This document shows positions 24,872 to 33,176 of a DNA stretch of 64,000 bases, in pieces (the stretch's first letter is position 1; every line of letters starts with the position of its first letter). Source of the stretch: Burkholderiales bacterium UBA1834 (GTDB taxonomy: Bacteria > Pseudomonadota > Gammaproteobacteria > Burkholderiales > Burkholderiaceae_C); assembly GCA_002339015.1 (NCBI GenBank), contig DDJC01000002.1, forward strand, positions 20,598 to 84,597, in the 5' to 3' direction. Both the position numbers and the translations under genes were made by a program. The notes under the pieces were generated by a model. That model ran no database searches and was not told the origin of the DNA. It saw nothing but the letters and a program-made list of their open reading frames with translations.

Positions 24872-25708
24872 ATGCCGAAAACCAAGACAGCCCCCGGCGC
24901 GCAGGCGCCCGACGCCAAAAGCACCTCCCCGGCGGTGGGTCGTGCCGTGCGCATCCTCGACCTGGTGGCGCGCAGCGCGCGGCCGATGTCGCCCGCCGAT
25001 CTGGCCCGCGAGACGGGCTTGCCCAAGAGTTCGCTGCACGGCCTGTGCGACACGCTGATCCAGCTGCGGCTGCTGCAGCGCACGGGCACCGGCGCGCTGG
25101 CCATGGGCCCGCACGTGATGACCTGGGCCAACGCCTTCCTGGCGCACACGAACATCCTCCAGGAGTTCTATGTGGCCTGGCAGGAGAGTGGTCTCTTCAC
25201 ACAGGAGACGATCACGCTGTCGGTGCTCGATGGCCGTGACGTGGTCTACATCGCCTGCCAGAACGGCAGCCGCCCGCTGGACGTGACCTTCCGCAATGGC
25301 ATGCGCCTGCCAGCGCCCTATACCGCCACCGGCAAGGCCATGCTGAGCACCCTGCCTGACGATGAAGTGCGCATGCTGCTGCTCGATGCGCCGTGGCCGA
25401 CACCGCTGACACGGCGCAGTGTCGGCAGCCTCGACGCCCTGTGGCCCGAGCTCACGCATTGCAGGCGTGAAGGCTATTCGCTCGACGACGCGCAGGTGCG
25501 CGACGGCATGCACTGCTTCGGCGCCGCCGTGTTCGACGCCACCAGCCAGCAGCGCGCGGTGGCCGGCGTGGCCGTGAGCTTCCTGGAGGTCGATCTGGAT
25601 TCGCCGGAGCGTGTGGCCGAGATCGGTCGAGACATCCGCGCGCTGGCCGACGGCCTGTCGGCCCGCCTGGGCGCTCCGGTGCACCCGGAACGACGTGGCA
25701 TGGCGTGA
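24872..25708 (+). CDS. IclR-family transcriptional regulator
   Basis: ATG 24872 gives 278 residues. An N-terminal winged helix-turn-helix (VGRAVRILDLVARSARPMSP, then ETGLPKSSLHGLCDTL) is followed by the IclR effector-binding domain (LPAPYTATGKAMLS). It is divergent from the gabD/ABC/alcohol-dehydrogenase operon and most likely represses or activates it in response to its substrate. The N-terminal 30 residues are basic and of low complexity. Confidence 0.93.
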   Translation: MPKTKTAPGAQAPDAKSTSPAVGRAVRILDLVARSARPMSPADLARETGLPKSSLHGLCDTLIQLRLLQRTGTGALAMGPHVMTWANAFLAHTNILQEFYVAWQESGLFTQETITLSVLDGRDVVYIACQNGSRPLDVTFRNGMRLPAPYTATGKAMLSTLPDDEVRMLLLDAPWPTPLTRRSVGSLDALWPELTHCRREGYSLDDAQVRDGMHCFGAAVFDATSQQRAVAGVAVSFLEVDLDSPERVAEIGRDIRALADGLSARLGAPVHPERRGMA

Positions 25709-25735
25709 TGAGGCGGCCTGAGCCGTTGCCAAGCC

Positions 25736-27514
25736 TCAGGCTGCCTCGGCCACTTCGATGCGATCGCGCCCGGCGTTCTTGGCACGGTACATGGCACGAT
25801 CAGCCCGGCTCAGCAACTGCTCCAGCCCGACACCGTGGGTACGGACATCCGCCAGGCCGATGCTCACGGTGATCCGCAGAGGCTCCTGCCCTTCGCCCAC
25901 CTCGACCAGGGTCGATGACACGGTCTCGCGCAACCGCTCCGCGAAACGCAAGCCGTCTTCGCGCGTGCAGTGGCTGAGCAGCACCACGAACTCTTCGCCG
26001 CCGATGCGCGCCGCAACGTCGCCCTGGCGAACGCTGTGCTTGAGCACCTCGGTGAGCGCCACCAGCGCCCTGTCACCGACCGCATGCCCCCGCGTGTCAT
26101 TGATGCGCTTGAAATGGTCCACGTCCAGCAGCAGCAGGACCAGGCCGTAGCCATGACGGCGCGCCCGCGCGAGCTCGGCCTGCGCCGCCTCGAAGAAGGC
26201 GCGGCGGTTGGGCAAGGTGGTCAGAAAGTCGGTGCTCGACTGCACGCGCAGCCGTTCGATGAGCTTGTCGCGCTCGGCCTCCAGCGCCGCGCGCTCCTGA
26301 TGCTGCGCCTGCAGGGCCGCGATGCCATCGAACACGGCAGCGATCTCGTCGCCCTGCACCGGCGCAGTCAGGTGCAGGCACCGGTTATCGCGCATGGCTT
26401 CGAGGGCTTCGGCGGCACGTCCCAAGGGCTTGATCACACGGCGGCGCATCAGGTACAGGCCCAGCACGATCAGCGCGATGTGCAGGCCGGTCATGCCCAG
26501 CATCACGGCCACCGTACGGCGCTGTGCGTCATGCATGGCCTGACCGCGCGCACGCCCTTCGTCGAACAGGGCATCGCGCAGCCCCAGGATGGCGTTCATG
26601 TCGGGCACATAGCGGGCGGCGAACTGCGCCGTGCTCATGCCGTAGCCACCGTGCTCGCCGGACCTGAGCACCTGCGCCACCAGCACATCGGCACGCCCGA
26701 AGTAGTCCCGCTCCATGCGCGCATGCGCCTGCCGCACCGCTTCCCCCGCATGGCCGACACTCACGCGGGAGGCCACCAGCACGCGCAACTGCGCGATGCG
26801 GCCACGCATGCGCTCAATGGCCAGGCGCTCGTCAGGCGAGAGCGGCGCGTCATGGCTCAGCGCAGGCGTCAGCAAGGAGCCCAGCTGTCCAGTCAACTCA
26901 CGCAGCTCAGATGCCAGCATCGCCCCGACCACGACGGAGCTCATCGCCGGCTGGTCTTCATGCAGATCGTCGATCACCAGCATGACGACGGGCCGCAGCA
27001 GCCCGACCAAGCGGATCATGCTGTCCACCGCCACCTTGATCGACGCCGGCTCGCGCTGTGCCAGCGGCAGGGCAGCCACCGCATCGACGCGGCGGCGCGC
27101 CTGGTCCAGCGCGGTCTGGAAACCGTCGACCTGGCGGCCAATGGACTGTTGCCGCCGCCGCTTGGGCACTTCGCGCAAGGCCTTGGCGAAGGCCGCGTAT
27201 GCCTGGTCAGTGCGGTCTCGGGCCTGGGCCAGCGATGTTTTCAGGGCTTCGTTGGCGGGCGCCTCTGCGCCCAGCACGCCATTGGCCGGCCCCCGCTCCC
27301 GCGAGACCATCTCGGCCGCGATCATCCCCAGGCGCAGTTGCTCGATCAGCACCACCGCCTGTTCGGCGCGGCGCAGTTCGCGCCAATCGACAAACATGAT
27401 GCGCCCGGCAACCAGCACGGCCATGACAAACAGCGCGCCGGAGATCCACCAGAACCAGGCCGCCAGCGAAAGAGAACGGTGTCGGTGGATCACTGCTTTG
27501 TTGTTGCCAGACAC
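25736..27514 (-). CDS. Membrane diguanylate cyclase (HAMP-GGDEF)
   Basis: This 592-residue protein makes cyclic di-GMP from two GTP. Two membrane helices (about residues 17-38 and 335-357) flank a large periplasmic, mainly helical sensor region. A HAMP-like segment follows, then the GGDEF domain with an intact GGEEF active site (505-509). The inhibitory I-site RQGD (496-499) lies the correct five residues upstream, so product inhibition is expected. It converges with the IclR gene, with only 27 bases between them. The signal is unknown. Confidence 0.93.
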   Translation of the reverse strand: MSGNNKAVIHRHRSLSLAAWFWWISGALFVMAVLVAGRIMFVDWRELRRAEQAVVLIEQLRLGMIAAEMVSRERGPANGVLGAEAPANEALKTSLAQARDRTDQAYAAFAKALREVPKRRRQQSIGRQVDGFQTALDQARRRVDAVAALPLAQREPASIKVAVDSMIRLVGLLRPVVMLVIDDLHEDQPAMSSVVVGAMLASELRELTGQLGSLLTPALSHDAPLSPDERLAIERMRGRIAQLRVLVASRVSVGHAGEAVRQAHARMERDYFGRADVLVAQVLRSGEHGGYGMSTAQFAARYVPDMNAILGLRDALFDEGRARGQAMHDAQRRTVAVMLGMTGLHIALIVLGLYLMRRRVIKPLGRAAEALEAMRDNRCLHLTAPVQGDEIAAVFDGIAALQAQHQERAALEAERDKLIERLRVQSSTDFLTTLPNRRAFFEAAQAELARARRHGYGLVLLLLDVDHFKRINDTRGHAVGDRALVALTEVLKHSVRQGDVAARIGGEEFVVLLSHCTREDGLRFAERLRETVSSTLVEVGEGQEPLRITVSIGLADVRTHGVGLEQLLSRADRAMYRAKNAGRDRIEVAEAA

Positions 27515-27589
27515 AGGCCCCAGTGGCTTCGCGTTGCCCCGGGCGGTGGTGCCTTGGTCACCCGGTTGCGATCATGGGCTTACTGTAGC

Positions 27590-29215
27590 TCATGCCAGCT
27601 CATCCTTGAGGCTGTCGAGAGCCAAGTAGTGATGGACCATCGGCTTGTCCGGCCCGAGGTGATAGCGCAATGCCTCGGATTGCAGGTCGGCATCGGCATG
27701 CGACACACGCTGGTGTTGCCGCAGGTGCTCTGCCCATGACTCGACCATGAACCACTCAATCACCTGCTCAGGGACATGGCTGTGTTCGGCCACGCCCCAG
27801 GCATAGGCCCCATCGCGTCGGCGTTGCTGCGACAGGCGGTGCACGGCACGCAGAAAGGCAGCACGGTCCTCCTTGCGGATGCGGTACTCAATCTGGATCA
27901 TGACCGGGCCGCGGTCATGCGCCACGGGTTCGGCCAGCAGCGGCTCGGGCCAGTGGTTGGAGGGCTGCAGATCGGCCTCGCCGGTGGGCAGCTTCACGCG
28001 GTGAAAGATCACGGCGGCAGCGACCAGGCCCACTGCGCCGATCAGCAGCGCGCCAGTCACGCCCGCCGCCTGTGCGGCCAGGCCCCAACCCAGACTGCCT
28101 GCGGCCATCGCACCGTTGAACACCATCAGGTAGATGGCCAGGCCACGCCCCCGTACCCAGTTGGGCAGCACGGCCTGCGCCACGCCATTGAGCGTCGTGA
28201 GCGCCACGATCCAGCCCATGCCCAGCACCAGCATCAAGGGCACCGCCACCCAACGGGCAGGCGCCATGGCCAGTGCCGCCATGACCGCCGACGTGAGCAG
28301 GGCCGCCACCAGCATCAGGGCATCGGCGCTCTGGAGACGGGCGCGCAGAAGCGGCAGCAGCACCGCACCGACGATGGCGCCCGCGCCCACCGCGCCCAGC
28401 AGCACACCATAGAAGCCGGCCGTGCCGCCCAGCACCTGGCGCGCCACCAGAGGCAGCAGCGCCCATACCGAACTGGCGAACAAAAAGAACACCGCCGCAC
28501 GCAGCAGCACCACGTGCAGCTCACGGCTGGCACGGGCGTAGCGCAGGCCCGCACGGAAGGCGCCGAAGAACTGCTCTTCCAATCCCGTGGCCTGCGCCTT
28601 CGGGCGGCGCCACCACAGCAGCGCCGCGATCACCAGCACGTAGCTGAGCACGTCCATGCCGTAGGCCACCGACGCACCGAAGCTGGCCAGCAGCAAGCCA
28701 CCGGCGGCAGGCCCCACGGCCCGCGCGATGTTGATGCCCAGCGAGTTCAGCGCTACGGCATTCTTGAGCTCGGCGCGCGGCACCAGTTCCGGCACGATCG
28801 ATTGCCAGGTCGGTCCCATCAGCGCCGCACCAATACCGCCGACGAAGGTCAGCGCGATCAGCGACTCCACCGTGAGCGAATTCATCTGCTCGAGTACCAG
28901 CAGGGTCGCGCTGACCAGGCCCAGCAGGATCTGCACGCCGATCAGGAAGCGCCGCCGGTCCAGGATGTCCGAGAGCACACCCGCCGGCAGCGCCAGCAGG
29001 AACACCGGCAGCGCCGCCGCCGTCTGGATCAGGGCCACGGCGGTGGGGCTGGACGACAGCTCCGTCACCATCCACGAGCTGGCCACATCGCGCATGAAGC
29101 TGCCGATGTTGCCCAGCACGGTGGCGCCCCACAGCACGGCGAAAACGGGAATGCTCAGCGGCGCAAAGCTGCCGCCCGTGCCCTGCTTGGGATCAGTTGA
29201 TGGTGAAGTGCTCAT
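27590..29215 (-). CDS. MFS_3-family transporter with C-terminal ABM-like domain
   Basis: The 541-residue protein has about 12 hydrophobic segments over the first 410 residues (for example FAVLWGATVLGNIGSFM and LPAGVLSDILDRRRFLIG, an MFS loop motif). It ends in a soluble region of about 110 residues (MIQIEYRIRKEDRAAFLRAV) resembling the antibiotic-biosynthesis-monooxygenase fold found at the end of MFS_3 (PF05977, EntS-like) transporters. Export of a small molecule is likely; the substrate is unknown. It lies 100 bp downstream of the YcaC-type hydrolase gene and is probably co-transcribed with it. Confidence 0.88.
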   Translation of the reverse strand: MSTSPSTDPKQGTGGSFAPLSIPVFAVLWGATVLGNIGSFMRDVASSWMVTELSSSPTAVALIQTAAALPVFLLALPAGVLSDILDRRRFLIGVQILLGLVSATLLVLEQMNSLTVESLIALTFVGGIGAALMGPTWQSIVPELVPRAELKNAVALNSLGINIARAVGPAAGGLLLASFGASVAYGMDVLSYVLVIAALLWWRRPKAQATGLEEQFFGAFRAGLRYARASRELHVVLLRAAVFFLFASSVWALLPLVARQVLGGTAGFYGVLLGAVGAGAIVGAVLLPLLRARLQSADALMLVAALLTSAVMAALAMAPARWVAVPLMLVLGMGWIVALTTLNGVAQAVLPNWVRGRGLAIYLMVFNGAMAAGSLGWGLAAQAAGVTGALLIGAVGLVAAAVIFHRVKLPTGEADLQPSNHWPEPLLAEPVAHDRGPVMIQIEYRIRKEDRAAFLRAVHRLSQQRRRDGAYAWGVAEHSHVPEQVIEWFMVESWAEHLRQHQRVSHADADLQSEALRYHLGPDKPMVHHYLALDSLKDELA

Positions 29216-29315
29216 GGAATGGGCCTGCCTGGAATGGAGGATGTGTCGGCCGTGTGGCCGAGCCCGGCCACCAGGGGAAACCGGGCTCGCAACATCGTGG
29301 ATCAGCGAGGGTTGA

Positions 29316-29996
29316 TCAGCCTTCGTGGGCGTTGAACATGGTCTTGGCGTAGGTGATGCCCAGGCCGTAGGCGCCCCCGAACTTGCGGGCGATGCCGGTG
29401 GTCATGTCGTAGGTCTCGCCGCGGGCCCAGTCACGTTGCAGCTCCAGCAGGTACTGCAGCGAGGTGATGGGACGGGCGCCGGCCTGCACCATGCGTTCCA
29501 CGGCGCGGTTGTGTGCCTCGGTGGAGATGTCGCCCGAGGCATCGGTGATCACGTACACCTCGAAGCCCTGGTCGAGCGCTGACAAGGCCGGGCCCACGAT
29601 GCAGACGCTGGTCCACAGGCCGGCCAGCACGATGCGGGACTTGCCGATCTCGTTGACGCGCTGGATCACGGCCTCGTCTTCCCAGGTGTTCATCGAGGTG
29701 CGGTCCAGCAGGGGCTGGCCGGGGAACGGCGCAGTGACTTCCTCGAACATCGGGCCGCTGAAGCTCTTCTCGGCCACGGTGGTCAGGATGGTGGAGACCC
29801 CGAAACCGGCGGCGGCGCTGGCCACCAGGGCCGCGTTGTTGCGCAGCGTGGTTGCGTCGATCGAGTGCGTCGCAAAAGCCATCTGCGACTGGAAGTCGAT
29901 CATGATCAGGGTGTGCTCCTGGGCATTCAGCAGGGCGCGGCCAGGGGCGGCGACGGCGACGGGCTTGGCGGCGATGGTGGTGTTGGCGTTGCTCAT
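29316..29996 (-). CDS. YcaC-type isochorismatase-family hydrolase
   Basis: ATG 29996 gives 226 residues; the longer frame running into the LysR region is rejected. The cysteine-hydrolase triad is visible: D in LIMIDFQSQMAF, K in VAEKSFSGPMFEEV and C in LWTSVCIVGPALSA. It hydrolyses an amide or related bond of an unidentified small molecule. It is divergent from a LysR regulator and upstream of an exporter, a typical arrangement for an inducible detoxification unit. Confidence 0.9.
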   Translation of the reverse strand: MSNANTTIAAKPVAVAAPGRALLNAQEHTLIMIDFQSQMAFATHSIDATTLRNNAALVASAAAGFGVSTILTTVAEKSFSGPMFEEVTAPFPGQPLLDRTSMNTWEDEAVIQRVNEIGKSRIVLAGLWTSVCIVGPALSALDQGFEVYVITDASGDISTEAHNRAVERMVQAGARPITSLQYLLELQRDWARGETYDMTTGIARKFGGAYGLGITYAKTMFNAHEG

Positions 29997-30201
29997 GGTG
30001 AAATCTTTAAATGAAGAAATGGGGGAGTGATGGAACATTCGTCGATTCGCTTCACCTTGAAGTGCAGGAGATTTATTTCCTTGTTTTTCAATCACTTCCG
30101 TGCTGCGATGGATGAAGTATCTGGCGCCATGGCTGCCTTCAGGTTGAAACATCACCGCATTCATCATCGATAATTTCGAATATTCAAGCTGAGCCTCACC
30201 C
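29997..30201. promoter_or_regulatory. AT-rich divergent control region (YcaC-type / LysR)
   Basis: This 205-bp gap is clearly richer in A and T than its surroundings. It contains the short palindrome GAATATTC (30178-30185) next to TCGATAATTTCGA, an arrangement that could be a LysR T-N11-A site. Promoters for both directions must lie here. Confidence 0.45.
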
Positions 30202-31104
30202 GTGCTGAAACTCACCCTCGAAGCCATCGAACTGGTGGATGCCATCGCCCGCCATGGCTCTTTCGCTGCCGCGGCCGAGCGCCTGTACAAGGTGCCGTCG
30301 ACGATTTCGTACGCGGTGGCCAAGCTGGAGGAGCAGCTGGGTCTGGCCCTGTTCGTGCGCAACGGTCCGCGTGTGACGCTCACGCCCGCCGGGCACGAGA
30401 TGCTCAAGGAGGGGCGTTGGCTGCTGGCCGCCGCGCGCCAGCTGGAATCGCGCATGCGGCAGATCGCCACGGGCTTCGAGTCCGAGCTGCGCTTCGCCCA
30501 CGATTCGCTCATCCCCACCAGCGCCTTCGGGGAAGACATCCGCGCGTTCGACGCGCTGGACACCGGCACGCGGCTGCGCATCCACAGCGATGCGCTCAAT
30601 GGCCCGTGGGAAGCCCTGCGCGAGGGGCGCGCCGACATCGTCGTGGCGGCGGGTGAAGGCCCCTCTGGCGGTGGCTACAAGGCCGTGCCCGTGGGCAGCC
30701 TGGAGTTCGTGTTCTGCGTGGCGCTGTCGCACCCGCTGGCGCGGCTGGAGCGCCCCATCACGCGGGCCGATCTGCTGGAGCACACCGCCGTGGTGGTGGG
30801 CGATGGCGCCCGCTCATTGAGCGACCGCACCGTGGGCCTGCAATCAGGCCAGCGGCGCATCACCGTGCCTTCCATCCAGGCCAAGATCGAGTGCCAGGCC
30901 GCGGGCCTGGGGCTGGGCTTCCTGCCCCGCGCATGCATCAACAAGGAGCTGGCCTCGGGCGCCCTGGTGGCCTTGCCGGTGGAAGAGCCCCGCCCGCCCG
31001 AAACCTTCTGGCTGGCCTGGCGCACCGAGCACATGGGCGAGGCGCTCAAGTGGTGGCGGCACCGGCTGGACCGCCCGCTGCTGCCCAACATCCTGCCCCG
31101 CTGA
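30202..31104 (+). CDS. LysR-family transcriptional regulator
   Basis: The start is GTG 30202 and the protein has 300 residues. The N-terminal helix-turn-helix (ARHGSFAAAAERLYKVPSTI, then SYAVAKLEEQLGL) and the effector domain beginning at ELRFAHDSLIP follow the LysR layout. It is divergent from the YcaC-type hydrolase and MFS exporter and is probably their activator, as is usual for LysR divergons. The inducer is unknown. Confidence 0.93.
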   Translation: MLKLTLEAIELVDAIARHGSFAAAAERLYKVPSTISYAVAKLEEQLGLALFVRNGPRVTLTPAGHEMLKEGRWLLAAARQLESRMRQIATGFESELRFAHDSLIPTSAFGEDIRAFDALDTGTRLRIHSDALNGPWEALREGRADIVVAAGEGPSGGGYKAVPVGSLEFVFCVALSHPLARLERPITRADLLEHTAVVVGDGARSLSDRTVGLQSGQRRITVPSIQAKIECQAAGLGLGFLPRACINKELASGALVALPVEEPRPPETFWLAWRTEHMGEALKWWRHRLDRPLLPNILPR

Positions 31105-31111
31105 CATCATC

Positions 31112-32197
31112 TCAGGCGCGTGCGACCAAGTCGCCCAGCACCGTGTACTCATCAGGGTGACGCGCTGGCGCCGGCGCGTCGTACAGCGCCAGCCATGAGG
31201 GCGTGCGCGCCAGGTGCGCCGGCAAGGCGCAAAACGCTTCCGCACGATCAGCACCTGGCTCATGCGGCAGCGAGCATGCCACAGGCAGATCAGGCCAGAA
31301 GGTGACAGGCTCGTCGTTGGCCTGCAGCGCCTGCCGGGCCCCTGCCCAGCGGTACAGGCGGATGTCGCCGTCCAGCACCATCGTAGGGCCGGCGAGGATG
31401 TAGAGATCATCGCCATCCATGTGCAGGTCGCGCACACCCAGGCCACCGAGATTCAGGAAATGCTTGCGCAGCGGGGCATCGCTGCCCGGCAAGGCGGCCA
31501 GTTGCAGATGATCGCCTTGCGCCTGGGGGTTGATTTCGAGCAGGCCGGCCCAGCCGCGCAGCACCGGACCGCGCAGGCCCAGCAGCATGGACTTGTCCAG
31601 CAAGGCCATGCCTTCCACATCGAAGCCGTTGTCCTTGCCCGGCAGGGGCAGGAAAGGGCCGAAGTGGGGGTCATCGGCCAGCAGCCGGGTCAGGGCATTG
31701 GCGCGCTCATCACCTTGCAGGCGCCGGGCTCGCCGGCCATCACCCGATCGCGGCACGAGTGTGGGCGCACCGCCCTCCCCTGGCTCCACCGGAATGCAGG
31801 CCAGCAGCAGGCGGTTCGAATCCAGGCTGAGCTTGGTCAGGCGGCGGGCGTTGTCCTGCGCGCTGCGCCCGGGTTTGGCGTTCTTGCGCTTGAGCCCGTG
31901 CGAGCCCACCACCCACAGGTAGCGGCCATCGAAGGCCATGCCTTCCAGGTCGGCTTCCTCATCGGCATCGCCCGGCAGATCAATGAAATCCGCCAGCGGG
32001 AAGTTCGTCGGTTCGCCAAACCGCAGGGCTTCAGGGCCTGTCGTTGGCAGCCGCGTCAGACGGTCGATGCCACAGGCCTCGTCGCCGGCCACCCAGAGCG
32101 TGTCGCCGATGAAAGCTGCACCGGACAGGTTGAGATGCACCAGCGAATCCCGGTCGAACTCCAGGCGCACTGCGTGGCGCTTGATCAGTTTCTTCAT
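31112..32197 (-). CDS. DUF3616 domain protein
   Basis: The 361-residue protein matches DUF3616: LSGAAFIGDTLWVAGDE, FDGRYLWVVGSHGLKRK and ALLDKSMLLGLRGPVLRGWA are family-like repeats suggesting a beta-propeller. There is no signal peptide, so it is probably cytoplasmic. No function is established. It ends seven bases from the LysR stop (convergent) and begins 73 bases from the PEP-CTERM gene, both on the minus strand. Confidence 0.85.
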   Translation of the reverse strand: MKKLIKRHAVRLEFDRDSLVHLNLSGAAFIGDTLWVAGDEACGIDRLTRLPTTGPEALRFGEPTNFPLADFIDLPGDADEEADLEGMAFDGRYLWVVGSHGLKRKNAKPGRSAQDNARRLTKLSLDSNRLLLACIPVEPGEGGAPTLVPRSGDGRRARRLQGDERANALTRLLADDPHFGPFLPLPGKDNGFDVEGMALLDKSMLLGLRGPVLRGWAGLLEINPQAQGDHLQLAALPGSDAPLRKHFLNLGGLGVRDLHMDGDDLYILAGPTMVLDGDIRLYRWAGARQALQANDEPVTFWPDLPVACSLPHEPGADRAEAFCALPAHLARTPSWLALYDAPAPARHPDEYTVLGDLVARA

Positions 32198-32270
32198 CGT
32201 GGACGGTCCATGAATGGGGGCTACCGATGGTAAGCCACGCTCATGGAACCGTCACCAGTCGGCCAGGCGA

Positions 32271-33077
32271 TCAGGCCGCCACAGCCGTGCGGCGCAAACG
32301 GGCGCGCAGCACACCCATCACACCCAGGCCCGCCACCAGCATGGCCCAGCTCGACGCCTCGGGCACAGGGGTGATGTTGAAGTTGGCGATGCTGCCGATC
32401 TGGGCCGCCGTCAGGCCATCCAGGCGCGGTGCGTTGAGCAGGGCCTGGCCCGTGGTCTTGGCCAGCAGCACGTCGGCGGCGGTGGGGCCATCGGCCTCGC
32501 TGGCCAGGAAGGCGAAGTTCAGCAGGCTCAGGCTCTGGCCGGCCTGCAGCGTGATCGAGAAGCTCACGTTGTAGCGGTCCGGCGTGATCGAGGCCTGGCC
32601 CAGACCGTTGTTGCCCGACACCAGAGCCAGCACAGGGTCACCACCACCGCAGGCGCCGGACCAGTCATCCTCGCAGCTCACGATCAGGCCGCCGCTGTTG
32701 AAGCTGATCAGTTCTTCGCCGTCGGAGCCCACGTTGCCGAAGAAGTTCAGCGTGGTGGTGATGGTGGCGCCGGTGTTGTTGGTGAAGGTGTCGAAGAATC
32801 GGTAGACATTGCCACTCAGCAGATCGACCTGGCGCGATTGCGTCAGGCTGCCGACGCCGGCGTTGTAGAAGCCGAAGGCATCGAAGGCGCCATGGCTGCC
32901 ATCGACCACCGCGCCCAGGGCCTGGTTGTACAGCGGCGTGGCGCCACCAGCGCCGGCATAGCTGGTGCCGTGGTCGACACCGTTGAAAATGCCGCCCTCG
33001 GCCTGGAACTGCACGGCATGGGCCGAGGTGGAGATGGCGAGCACGGCCGTGGCCGCGAAGAGAATGCGCTTGAACAT
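32271..33077 (-). CDS. PEP-CTERM sorting domain protein (secreted)
   Basis: ATG 33077 follows GGAG and gives 268 residues. The signal peptide (FAATAVLAISTSAHA) is followed by a beta-rich body with one cysteine pair (SCEDDWSGACGG). The C-terminus VPEASSWAMLVAGLGVMG plus a basic tail (RARLRR) is a PEP-CTERM anchor, normally cleaved by exosortase at the cell envelope. No exosortase gene lies in this window. The neighbouring metallophosphoesterase is also predicted to be exported. Confidence 0.88.
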   Translation of the reverse strand: MFKRILFAATAVLAISTSAHAVQFQAEGGIFNGVDHGTSYAGAGGATPLYNQALGAVVDGSHGAFDAFGFYNAGVGSLTQSRQVDLLSGNVYRFFDTFTNNTGATITTTLNFFGNVGSDGEELISFNSGGLIVSCEDDWSGACGGGDPVLALVSGNNGLGQASITPDRYNVSFSITLQAGQSLSLLNFAFLASEADGPTAADVLLAKTTGQALLNAPRLDGLTAAQIGSIANFNITPVPEASSWAMLVAGLGVMGVLRARLRRTAVAA

Positions 33078-33176
33078 GAGAAAACTCCGAACAGGGGTGC
33101 GCCGCGTTGCGGCCAGAACAATGAGGTGACTGGCGGCGGCGCGCTCAGGCGCCACCGCCGTATACACAGGGATGGG

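Noticed and set aside
29997..30638. Upstream extension of the YcaC-type gene to 30638 (440 residues)
   Set aside because: It would run through the LysR gene on the other strand and adds no homologous sequence; the family starts at MSNANTT.
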